Notes under the pieces: generated by a model
What the model saw: the letters and a program-made list of their open reading frames with translations, nothing else
Told to the model about the DNA's origin: nothing
Databases searched by the model: none
NCBI RefSeq assembly: GCF_035222375.1
Contig: NC_085888.1
Coordinates: 1,984,001-2,048,000, forward strand
Length of the DNA stretch: 64,000 bases
DNA from: Podospora pseudocomata
Taxonomy: Eukaryota; Ascomycota; Sordariomycetes; Sordariales; Podosporaceae
Direction: 5' to 3'
Program-made: the position numbers and the translations under genes
Part shown: one piece after another, positions 46,916-56,800 of the stretch
Layout of the letters: each line of letters opens with the position of its first letter
Position numbering within the stretch: the first letter of the stretch is position 1

Positions 46916-47218
46916 GGTCAAGAAGAGGGGGGCCATGATGGGATTTAGGTTGCATGTTGAAGAGGGTGGAGGATGTGGAGTTATATATACCAGGGACAGT
47001 TACTGCGAAGGAGATGGGGCGATGTGAAGTATATGGGAGAATGGTGAATGATGGCACGGCCTGGGATGGATGTCTGTGCAAGTTTTTTGGTGTTTGTGGT
47101 GCGGGATTTTGGCTGGGCGTTTCAGGGGGGGAATGATGTATTATTGTACGACACCATCACACTCAGGGGACGGGGGGCGTTAATCATCAGCTTTTTGTAT
47201 TGTGGCCTTTTTGGCTTT
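46916..47218. other. convergent spacer ron1/hxk3
   Basis: This 303-bp tail-to-tail spacer has no gene. Confidence 0.5.
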
Positions 47219-48874
47219 TCAGGATCTCGTGCTTTGCTTGTCCAGACAAGCCAACGCCACTGCTGCACCCAAAACTGAGCTTTGTTTTGCGGGGACGAGC
47301 TTAAAGGTGGTGGGTGTGTTGAGGGTTAGTTGGTCGAGGTAGGATTGCAAGTGGGAGAGGTAGTGGGGGTAGTGCTCTATCACAGAGCCGGTGTAGGCTA
47401 TTGTTGTTGTCTTCTGGGGTTGTTTTTGAGGGGAAGAAGCTTCGAGGTTTATTTCGTGAAGTGCGTGGAGGGAGGCGGCGAGGATGGAGGCTGAGCGTTG
47501 GGTTATGAGGGAGGCGATTGAGGTGAGGAGGGAGAGGTCGGTTTGGGAGGGGGGGTAGGGGAAAGGGTGGAGGGTTTGGAAGTGGAGGGGGTCACTGGGG
47601 GTGTTAGTGAACATGATGCATCAGAGAGGGACAGGGGACGGGGAGCACCTTTCGAGAAGAGATAGAGTCTTTGCATCGAGGGTGTATTCCCTCGCTAAAG
47701 AATCCGGGACAACCCCGCCGAATGCCCCCGTTTCGTGGATTGCATCGACCAAAATCAACCTGGCCACCTCGCCGAGGTAGAACCCGCTGACGAGATGCTC
47801 CAGGGGCTGAAAGTCTGGTCTTGGGTGGGAGGCTTTGAGGGTCTTGTCCCATTTTGTTGAGGGGAGGGAGGGGCCGCCGAACATGCCGAGTTCTGTGTTT
47901 ACTACTACGTGAGTGGCCAGGGTATGGGGACGGGGGGGGAGTTTGGAGGGGCTGATGGTGGTGACGGGGAGGTAGGCGGCGATGTTGACGCCTGTGCCAA
48001 GGATTAGACCGAAGGTTGTGGTTGAGGGGTGAGAGTAAGCTGCAGAGAGGAGCGTGGCGGAGGAGTCGTTTACTATGGCTGAAAGGGAGACGTGTAGGTT
48101 GTGGTGGAGGCAAGAGGTTTTGAGTATGGAGGAGAGGTTTTGGTTCAAGAGGCCGTCGGCGGCGTGGAAGGATTTTCCCATGGGGCGGAGGAGGTAGGTT
48201 TGGGGGGCGGGTTGTCTGCGTGGATGTTAGCATTGGGTGTGTTTGAGAGGATGGATAGACATTATACGAGGAGGAATGGCATACTCAATTGGAAAGCTCC
48301 ACGACAGCCCAAGCAATAACGGGTCATCAGCACAGTGACCCTGCCTGCTGTCTTTTGCCACAGTTTGGTAGATTTTCTCAGCCATCCAGTCAAAAAAGGC
48401 TCTGCCCTTCAATGCTCTGATATCATTGTCGATATTGAAGGTGTCAATGCTGACGATGACGCTCTCTGGACCTCCTGAAGAACCTCTGCCCTTGAGGTCC
48501 ACCAGAGCAACTCGCAAGGTTGAGCCCCCAACGTCAACAGCCAGATATTGACCCGACTCATCTCCCGTGGGAAGCTCGGTATGGTACGATGGAAGCATGC
48601 AAGCCGGATTTGAGAGGAGGCCCTCACGAAACTCAAGCTTCAGCTTTTGAGACAGAGCTCTACGCTTGTCTGGTTGAGTAGGATCCAAAAGCAAACTCTC
48701 GGCTTTTGCGAGGAAATCGCTGATAGAGGTTGAGCCATCCTTGCTGGGTGGTTCACGTAGGGTTGGTGAGGACTCAGTCGAGGTTGTCCAGAAAGCTAAC
48801 AAAGCTTGGAGAAATGATCGGCCTCGGAAAAGCGATTTGATGACGGCCAGGAGTAAGTCACGCAGAAATGCCAT
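47219..48874 (-). CDS. hxk3: hexokinase-family GlcNAc kinase
   Basis: Exons on the minus strand are 48874-48285, 48215-47649 and 47594-47219, giving 510 residues. The hexokinase fold is recognisable: phosphate-1 loop LAVDVGGSTLRVALVDL (near residue 110), sugar-binding LGLSWSFPIEQ, NDSSATLLSAAY (catalytic Asp), GLILGTGVNIAAYLP, NTELGMFGG, and the adenosine-site segment IAYTGSVIEHYPHY with SSVLGAAVALA. Several motifs differ from glucose hexokinases (NTELG for NTEWG, NDSSAT for NDTTGT), as seen in the divergent GlcNAc kinases NAG5/Hxk3. It should convert GlcNAc to GlcNAc-6-phosphate, feeding dac1. The first 30 residues are hydrophobic/amphipathic and could be a membrane or organelle anchor. It is divergent from dam1. 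Confidence 0.92.
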
Positions 48875-50145
48875 GGCGAAAATGAACGATTACAAGAAGG
48901 AGGTCCTTGTTGGGGACCTGTCTCTATTACTTATGGGACGCTGATGAAGGAGCAGACATCCAGATTCCAATACGAGGTCCCATATGAGGTGGAATAAGGC
49001 TGGCGATCAGAGCTACCTTCCTGGACTGGCATGGCTGTTAGCTCGCTACTTTTGACTCGTGCACGACATTACTCGATACCGCGCAGCAACGGGCTTGTGG
49101 GAGTTGTTCTTGGTGTATCGCTCTCCAAGAAATCACCACTACGCAAAGTCTGGAGATTGTTTAATAGAAACGAATAATGTACTTGGGCGAAAGATGAGGT
49201 TCCTGTTAGCCACCTGTTGTCTCGACCTAACAGGCATCCAACTCCAGCGGTTGCGTCGGTAGATTGTCGCCAGCAAAACTGGCGGGAAAGACCTTTGAGC
49301 CTCCAACGACCAATCTATTCAAGACGAAAAGCATGGCCGGTAGTGGGTGAGGAATGGCAAAGTCGTGGGGGACCAATGACGGAGGGATCTTGGAGATTGA
49401 CTGGCACGGCTGCTTGGAGCTGAATATTGCAGAACATTTCCTCGTCTCGTTGTCGGTTTAGGGAGGTGGGTGGGAAAGTAACGTTCCATGCCTTCCTTGG
49501 CTGGGGGAGGCTGTCAGCGGAGAGTAACCCTGGAGGGAGCCGCACCTGAAGTCTGTCGAGACGATTGGGTTTCGTAGATTTGACTTCAATCATTCGCCAA
49601 AGCCCTGTCCAACGGGGGCCATCACATCACCAGCAGGCCGTTCGTGGCCGTTGTAACCTGGACAGAGGAACACACAGTGTGGGCGGTATGGCTGGGCACC
49701 GTGGGAATCTCGTGATAGCACGGGCCACATGAACTCTAACCTCCCTCCCGTCCACAAACAGCAAGCACAACCCGGGGACAGGTTGAAGAGGGAAGGCGTT
49801 GGGGTGTCATACTTGCCATGGAGGGAGTAGTGGATGACAGGCGATCGGGGCACAGGTCCATCGCAACCTGCAACTTGTGCCACCACTGCTCCTCAAGTCC
49901 CCGGTCCTATGATAAACGTTTCATCCACTGCCATCATTACCAATTACCACTACCGTTGACAGTTCATCACAGGTATCACATTGCTTGAGTGACTGAGCCC
50001 TCCGAATCCCGGACATACTCGGCGTGGAATATCACAAGTGTTGTTCTGGGCCATCAGTCATCAGCCTCCGCAATCCTAAGAACTCTCTGCCCTCCAACCT
50101 ACCCGCAACGCCTTGCTGTGCTCTGAAGCTCCAATAGAGGCCAAA
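48875..50145. promoter_or_regulatory. divergent promoter hxk3/dam1
   Basis: This 1.27-kb head-to-head spacer is the second bidirectional promoter of the GlcNAc cluster. A CCACAAAC element near 49753-49760 and ACGCAAAG near 49140 resemble Ndt80-type CRCAAA cores; significance is untested. No coding frame with family features is seen. Confidence 0.5.
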
Positions 50146-51371
50146 ATGAGACTCATCATCAGAGACAACGGAGAGGCTGCCAGCCGATACGCCGCCAACT
50201 ACATTGTCGAGAGAATCAACATCTTCCGCCCTGGCCCAACAAATCCCTTTGTACTAGGTCTTCCTACCGGATCCAGTCCTGAGATCGTATACCGAATTCT
50301 TGTCGAGAAGCATCGTGCCGGCAAGGTCTCGTTTCAAAATGTTGTGACCTTCAACATGGTAAGCCGACCTTTCTCTCTATACCGGACCGCGTGGCTGATT
50401 ACCACCACCTCCAGGACGAGTATATTGGACTCCCACGAGACCATCCCGAGAGCTACCGCTCGTTTATGCACAAACACTTCTTCTCGCAAATCGATATCAA
50501 TCCGGACAACATCAACATGCTTGATGGCAACGCCTCCGACCTAGAGGCCCATTGTTCCGACTACGAAGCCAAGATCAAGGCTCTGGGAGGAATCAACCTC
50601 TTCCTGGCGGGCATTGGTGAAGATGGCCACATCGCCTTCAACGAGCCCGGCTCGAGCTTGGCCTCTCGCACTCGCGTCAAGACACTTACCTACGACACCA
50701 TCCTCGCCAACAGCCGCTTCTTTGGTAATGACGTGGGAAAGGTACCCAAGATGGCCTTGACTGTTGGAGTTCAGACTATTCTCGACTCCCGCGAAGTGGT
50801 TGCCCTCATCATCGGTGCCCGCAAGGCCATTGCTCTCCAACACTGCATCGAGCAAGGGGTGAATCACATGTGGACCTTGTCTGCCTTGCAGTTGCATCCA
50901 TATCCTCTGATTGTGTGCGACGAGGACGCCACACTGGAGCTGCAGGTAAAGACGGTCAAGTACTTCAAGAGTATTGAGCAGGTTGCTCGATCCAATGGCC
51001 TTGAGCAATGCCTGCCTCTCAAAATCAGCACCAGTCATGTGCCCACGCTTCATGATACACCACCGTCCCCGGCGCAGACGCCTGTTCGGTTCAGGATGCG
51101 AATCCCCACGAAAGCGGAATTATTTGGCGAGTCGGCGTACACGGTCGAGTCCGGTTGCCCTTCTCCCAGATTAGACTCCATGTCGGCTCGAATCAAGAAA
51201 GACGAACGATGCCCTTCACCGCGCTTTGATGCCATGTCCAGTCGGCTCAAGAGTGACAAGGCCGATCACTCCGACCATGATCGGGCGCCTGATTCCGACA
51301 GCCTATGGCGTTTTATTTTGCCGCTACAACTGCAAGACCACAAAGATGGCCACAGCGGCACAACAGACTAA
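50146..51371 (+). CDS. dam1: glucosamine-6-phosphate deaminase/isomerase
   Basis: This enzyme converts glucosamine-6-phosphate to fructose-6-phosphate and ammonium, the last step of GlcNAc catabolism. Exons are 50146-50358 and 50415-51371 around a 56-bp intron, giving 389 residues. The NagB motifs are intact: [32 protein letters not shown] (general-base Asp), [20 protein letters not shown] (Asp/His/Glu catalytic set) and [15 protein letters not shown]. The core ends near residue 285. About 100 extra residues follow, Ser/Pro/Arg-rich, with an 18-residue unit (CPSPRxDxMSxRxK) repeated twice at residues 319 and 337, and a hydrophobic patch [10 protein letters not shown] near the end. The tail is not part of bacterial NagB. 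Confidence 0.96.
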
Positions 51372-52064
51372 AACGAATGGTAACTGGGTTAGTCACGGGG
51401 AGTTAGGCATCTGGGGTCGAAGTTGCAACCGCCACTGCCGTGGGTTCTGGTTTCTGAGGTGACTTTTAAGTTTTGTCTACTGCCCTAAAAATGCACTTCA
51501 CATAGCTCTTTTTCCGAGCATTGAGGCTCAAATGCATGAGTGTGAATGAAGGCCTGGTAGTCGGCGGGCCGCGCCGCATATCATCGCTTTCTTTGGTGTG
51601 CCCCTGAAAGTGAAGATTCGGCCCCCACGACCCCCAACTTTGCACTCGGCCGCCTTGCTGTGGTCTGAGGGCACAATTGGCAGCCCACCTTAATGATTGG
51701 AAAGATGGCCGTCGTCGGAGAGCCATATCAAACATCAAGCATTGCCAGCTGATTTGCACTGTGGCTTGCCCACTGCCTCACCAGGCACCACCACAGCTGG
51801 CCTCAGTCTTGCCCATAGTCGGTAAGTATAAGCCATGGTCACACGCAGGCAACTTTTGTGGCCGTTTGTGGTGATTATGCATACAAAAGGGTATTGTGAT
51901 GGGGCGTGGTCTAGGTGGTGGGTGGGTGTGGTGTGGTGGTCATGGACTTTTTGTACTCTAACTACCCACCCGGCTCAATAACACCTTTCTCAGCAGGTTT
52001 TCTCGATCTCTCATTGTGATGAAAAACCAAATGGTTTTTTTTGGGGTTTATTTTTTTTTTAACA
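51372..52064. other. intergenic 0.7 kb
   Basis: This tandem spacer lies between dam1 and the single-pass membrane protein gene. It carries GTGG-rich sequence near 51900-51945 and a T10 run just before the start codon. No gene is seen. Confidence 0.45.
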
Positions 52065-53132
52065 ATGGAGCTCCTCTGTAATGAGACGCTCGTCACAGCT
52101 GCGTGTTTGAATGGTACGGCGGCGGCGGAGGCTGGTGGTGGTGGTGTTTTGCCAGAGTCGATGCTCCAGCTTCATATTGTCGTTCCTGCGGTTACGGTGC
52201 TTGGGTTGATTGTTTTGGGGACGTTGATGGGGATGGTGTTGTTTTTTTGGAGGAGGAAGTACGCGCTGGCGGAGGAAGGGGGGGATAAGAAGGGGGGGAA
52301 GTGGTGGATGGATAGTGAGAGTGGGAGTGAGAGGGGTGGTAGTGTGACGATGAAGACACAACAACAAGAGGAACAAGGGAGAAGAGAGGTGGTGAAGCAG
52401 GGGGGGAGGACTGAGGATAAGGAGTTGCCGCCGCCGCCACTGAAGTTGGTACGCAGAGAACGAGAGACTACACCACTGCAGGAGGAGATGGGGATGGGGA
52501 TGGGAATGGCGATGCCGGAGGGTATATCTTCTGGTTTTGGAGTGGGAGGGGAATTGACGAACGCGCTGGTCTGGGCGAACTTTGGACCACCACCTCCTCC
52601 CAGCCCACCAGTACCACGAGTGCCGTCGGAAATGGTATTATCACCACCACCACCACTACCTAGCCCAACTTCCCAGAGACCAAACAACACCAGGTCTCTA
52701 ATCCCCCCTCCGCGACCGTACAGAGCTCCCAATCGGAACACCTACCCCAACCAAGCGCTCCAACCACCCCCTCAGCATGGTTACGCCCAGCTACGAAGCT
52801 TGACACAATCAGCCTCGCAGCCAGAGATGAGGCAGCAACCGCACCATAGCGTTCAAGCAAGTCTGTCGAAAGAGCGGTGCTTGACGCAGTCAACTTCCCA
52901 GCCGGAGATGCGCCAGAGGGAAAGGGAGAAGAATACGGTGTTAATGACGAGGTTGGAATACAACCACCCAGATGAACAGAGGGCAGCAGCGTCCAAGTGG
53001 GAGAGGCCTGGGCTGGGGCTGGGGCTGGGGTTGGGGATACCAAGGCAGAGTTTTGACGGGGAGAAGGGGAAGGAAAGGGAGAGGTTGTTGGCGAGGAGTA
53101 GTAGGAGGTTTTCGGTTTCGCAGAACTTTTAA
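52065..53132 (+). CDS. uncharacterised single-pass membrane protein, Pro-rich cytoplasmic tail
   Basis: This is a single-exon gene of 355 residues starting at ATG 52065 (AACAATGGAG). A short N-terminal ectodomain has two N-glycosylation sequons (NET, NGT). One membrane helix follows (about residues 37-60, VVPAVTVLGLIVLGTLMGMV) and a stop-transfer FFWRRK. The long tail has GMGMGM, PPPP runs (FGPPPPPSPPVPRVP), two copies of LTQS(A/T)SQPEMRQ, and a GLGLGLG stretch. No enzymatic domain is seen. The layout resembles fungal wall-sensor or SKG6-like adaptor proteins with SH3-binding tails, but I do not recognise the family. Confidence 0.7.
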   Translation: MELLCNETLVTAACLNGTAAAEAGGGGVLPESMLQLHIVVPAVTVLGLIVLGTLMGMVLFFWRRKYALAEEGGDKKGGKWWMDSESGSERGGSVTMKTQQQEEQGRREVVKQGGRTEDKELPPPPLKLVRRERETTPLQEEMGMGMGMAMPEGISSGFGVGGELTNALVWANFGPPPPPSPPVPRVPSEMVLSPPPPLPSPTSQRPNNTRSLIPPPRPYRAPNRNTYPNQALQPPPQHGYAQLRSLTQSASQPEMRQQPHHSVQASLSKERCLTQSTSQPEMRQREREKNTVLMTRLEYNHPDEQRAAASKWERPGLGLGLGLGIPRQSFDGEKGKERERLLARSSRRFSVSQNF

Positions 53133-53882
53133 TTCTTCAGGTGCCTTATGTCATGGTTAGGTAGTGAAGAGTGGATGGGAAGGGCTCTTTAGGTTTGTAT
53201 TACTATCTTGGAAGCATTTCTTGGTGAGAGGATGGTGAGCCAAACTATTCCATGTATCATTGCTTGAATGCGTGATAAAGCGCATCGACTTGAACGGATG
53301 ACAGTGGCAATCCCCACCAAAAACAGGCCGAAATGCCATTGACGCCAATGCTTGATGCAGGAACAACACCTCAACGTTCGGATGGTTTGTCTGGGGGAAA
53401 TGTGGGCTGGTTTCAGGGGTCATCCCATGTGTTATCTTCGTCCATCCCATCTCCGTATCCCATCTCTCCATCCCGTCTCTGAGGACCGGCTCTCATTCCC
53501 ATCTCTCAGCCCCATCTCTCCAACGCCCATTCCCCTCGGCCTATTCACTCTTCACCTAGACAGAGCACTCACAAAATCATCACAAATCACATCACCATCA
53601 GTGCACACAAAAAGCTCTCTCCGAAGATCATGAGTTTTCATTCCAATCCATCGATCCTTTTCCATAGCTAAACACAGCGAGCACCCCCCATCCATCATTC
53701 CACAGGATAGGTATTGTCCCTCGCGCAAAAAGGCTACATAAACAACAAAAATATACGTATCCGAAAAAAATACAAAAATATCTCCAAAATCAAGTACAAA
53801 AAAGTCTCAGCGGCGGGTGTTGTTATCCCCCCTCCTGTCCGAACAAAAAAAAAAGAAAATTACCCCTTCATCATCCACCCAG
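53133..53882. other. convergent spacer
   Basis: This 750-bp tail-to-tail spacer has repeated CCCATCTC(T/C) pentads around 53445-53520. No gene is supported. Confidence 0.45.
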
Positions 53883-56800
53883 CTAATATCTCAACACAAC
53901 CTTGCTCCCCTTACTCTCCCCCCTCCCATGCCCCGCCCTCCAACTCTCCTCCTCGCTCACAACCTCCCTCCTCTCCGGAATCGGCACCAAACTAACACTC
54001 GTCCTCCTCCTCTCCCTCCCAACCTTCATCTCCACAACCGGCTTCGCAACACAAACCTTGTGCAACCAGTCAACCTCACTCTTCTTCTCAACTACTGGCA
54101 CAGCCGCCCACAACCCCTGCCCCTCAAACCTCTCAAAAGGATCCTCCCCCCTCTTCACAGCCCTAATCTGCCCCAAAATCTCCACCTTCCTCGCCTTCTT
54201 CTGAATCGTCTTCCTTCCCTTTTGCCTCCTAGCAGCGCTCTCAGCGTCTTCAACAGCACCGTCAACAGTAGGGGTGTTAACACCCTTAGCCAACCCCCAC
54301 ATCTGCTGCGACGGGATTACAGTCACAGCAGCAGGGGGCGCCCAGAGAGTGGCAGCCGGCTTGGTAGGGACAACAGCAGGGACCTTCGACCTGCTCGACT
54401 TGTGAGATCTGGAAACAGAAGGCTTGGAGCGGGAGTGAGTCCTAGCAGGGGTGGACACGGGGGTTTGCTCAGGCGTGGTCTGGCGAGAAATAACGAGGGA
54501 CTCGCGGATGCGATGGCTCAACCGGCGCTGAATGTCCTGCACCGTCTCAAACGTTGTCGTCGCCATGGTGGGCTCCTCTGTTGGGATGGGGGGAGGTGGT
54601 GGGAAGAGGGCGGAGATGGAGGTGTTGCGGCGGCGGTATTCAGCCTGGGCAAACTGCTGGGCGAATAACCTCTCTTGCTCCAAAGCTTCAATCTGGGCTT
54701 GGATCGTGTCCCTTCTGCTGCGGGTAGATGAGGAGGCCGAACGCTCACGCTTGGCCTTGGAAGCCTGACGACGGAGCTTCTTGGCGGCGTAGGAAGAGAT
54801 AGCTGGGTGGACAGACTCAAGAGGGCAGGTGATGGCCAGAGAGCCAAAGAAGACGGGGTGAACGTTGGCTACGTCGTAGGTATAACCAGTGGCAGCGGGG
54901 TGGAACCACTCGGAGCGAGTGATCAAACTCTTGGCCGCGAAGACGGGGTGGCGGACCGAGGAGTCAAACTTGGCAGGATAAGAAAGGGCGAGGGCCTCTT
55001 CAAGAGCGGCGTCCCATTCGGCGGCGGTGGCAGCGATGCGAGTAACCTTGGGGTAGCTAGCGGCAACAGCCTCGTTCAAAGCGGCGCGCCAATCGGCAAG
55101 GCTGAACTCAGGACGGGTGGTCTTCTTGGGCTTGGCCTGCCCCTGAATCCAGTTGCGTTCAGTCTTGGTGACTGCCTCGAGGGTCCAAAGAGAAGTCGAC
55201 TTGAGCTGCTCAAGTGGCTTGCGCTCAACAGGACGGGGACTACGGCTCATGAAACGAGCAGCGGGCTCCTCAGTGGTGGTGCGGTATACGGTACGGCTGG
55301 GGTCGACGGTAAAGAGACCTTGAGGCGAAGAAGATCTGCAAACGACAGGCGGGCTCCACACACCAGTAACAACCGACACTGGCTTGGATTGAATCCAGTT
55401 GCGCTCAGTCTTGACGACAGCCTCAACAGTCCAAAGAGAGGTCGAGGCAAGCTTGTCGAGGGGCTTGTGGTCAGCCGGGCGAGGGCTTCTGCTCATGTAC
55501 TGAGCAGCAGGTTCCTCAGTGGTGGTCCGGAAGACAGTGCGGCTGGGGTCAACCACAAACAGACCTCCCCGCGAGGAAGATCTATCAGTGACAGGTGGGG
55601 TCCACAAGCCAGCAGAGACTGTCTTGTTCTGAATCCAGTTGCGCTCGGTCTTGCGAGCCTCGGTCTGAGCAGTCCAGAGGGAAGTCGATACCAAACTGTC
55701 GAGAGGCTTGCGCTCAGCCGGACGGGGGCTGCGGCTCATGTACTGAGCAGCAGGCTCCTCGGTGGTAGTGCGGTATACGGTGCGGTTCGAGTCAACGGCG
55801 AACAACCCACCCCGCGAAGAATCTTTATCCAATGTGACGGGTGGGCTCCACAGACCTGCAGAGACCTGCTTGACAGCGGTCTCGGCCTGGGTGGATTTGA
55901 TGGGGTGGCGAGGAAACTGGGGTTGCTTGGGTGCCGAGGCCGGGGCAGCCGGCACTTGCGACTCGGCGACGGGGGCGGGCGGAGCTGGGCGGGGGTTGGA
56001 AGGCAGGCCAATCCTGGCAACAGGCTTGGACACGGGCTTCTTCTGGACTTGGGCTTCGGGCTGATAGACGGCATCGTTGAGGATCGTAAGGGCATCGCTC
56101 TCGAGGGTGGCAGAATCACGCTTGCGGCTAACAACCAGCTCGCTGGGCTCAGCAAGGCCAATGACAATGGATTGCTCGCGGGAAGACTGGTCCTCATCAT
56201 CGGACTCGAGCTCTTCAACATAGTCACCCAAAACAGAGTCCTCAGAGGGAACCAAGCTGCTTCTAGAGGGGACGTTGTCAACCTTGAGTAGGCTGGCAAT
56301 CTCCCAGAGGGTGGTCTCATCGAAGCCATCGTCGCTACCATCTTCATCAGAGTTCATGCTGTCAACGATGTCATTGTCGTCATCGTAATCATCAAAGAAC
56401 GAAGAAGAGTATTCGTTGAGCTCAGTCTGCTGGGAACGGACAGGTGCACCAGAGGCCATGGTACCAGGCATGGCCATCAAGACAGGAGGGCGAGCCTGGA
56501 CGGAGGCCGTGTCGGACTTTTCTCCCCAGGGGAACTGGAAGATGCCGAGAGTGCCCCTCTTGTTAGGCAAGGGCTCGGGGTTCTCGATGATATCAGGGAG
56601 AAGAGTGACGCGCTTGTTGCGACGAGGCGGGCGCTGTGTCACCGGACGAGGAGCCTTCTGGGGCTGAGGCGCCGCAACCTGTGAGACACGCTTGACTGGC
56701 TCAGCTGGGGGAGCAGCTGAGGCCCAGACGGGCTTCCAGAGTCCGGTGGTGGACCGGCTGGTGTTGGTGTAAGGCTTGCGCCAGAGGTGGGTGCTGTGAA

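Noticed and set aside
54807-56291. 494-codon plus-strand frame over the 7-TM gene repeats
   Set aside because: Its apparent repeats are the mirror image of the sense-strand repeat units.
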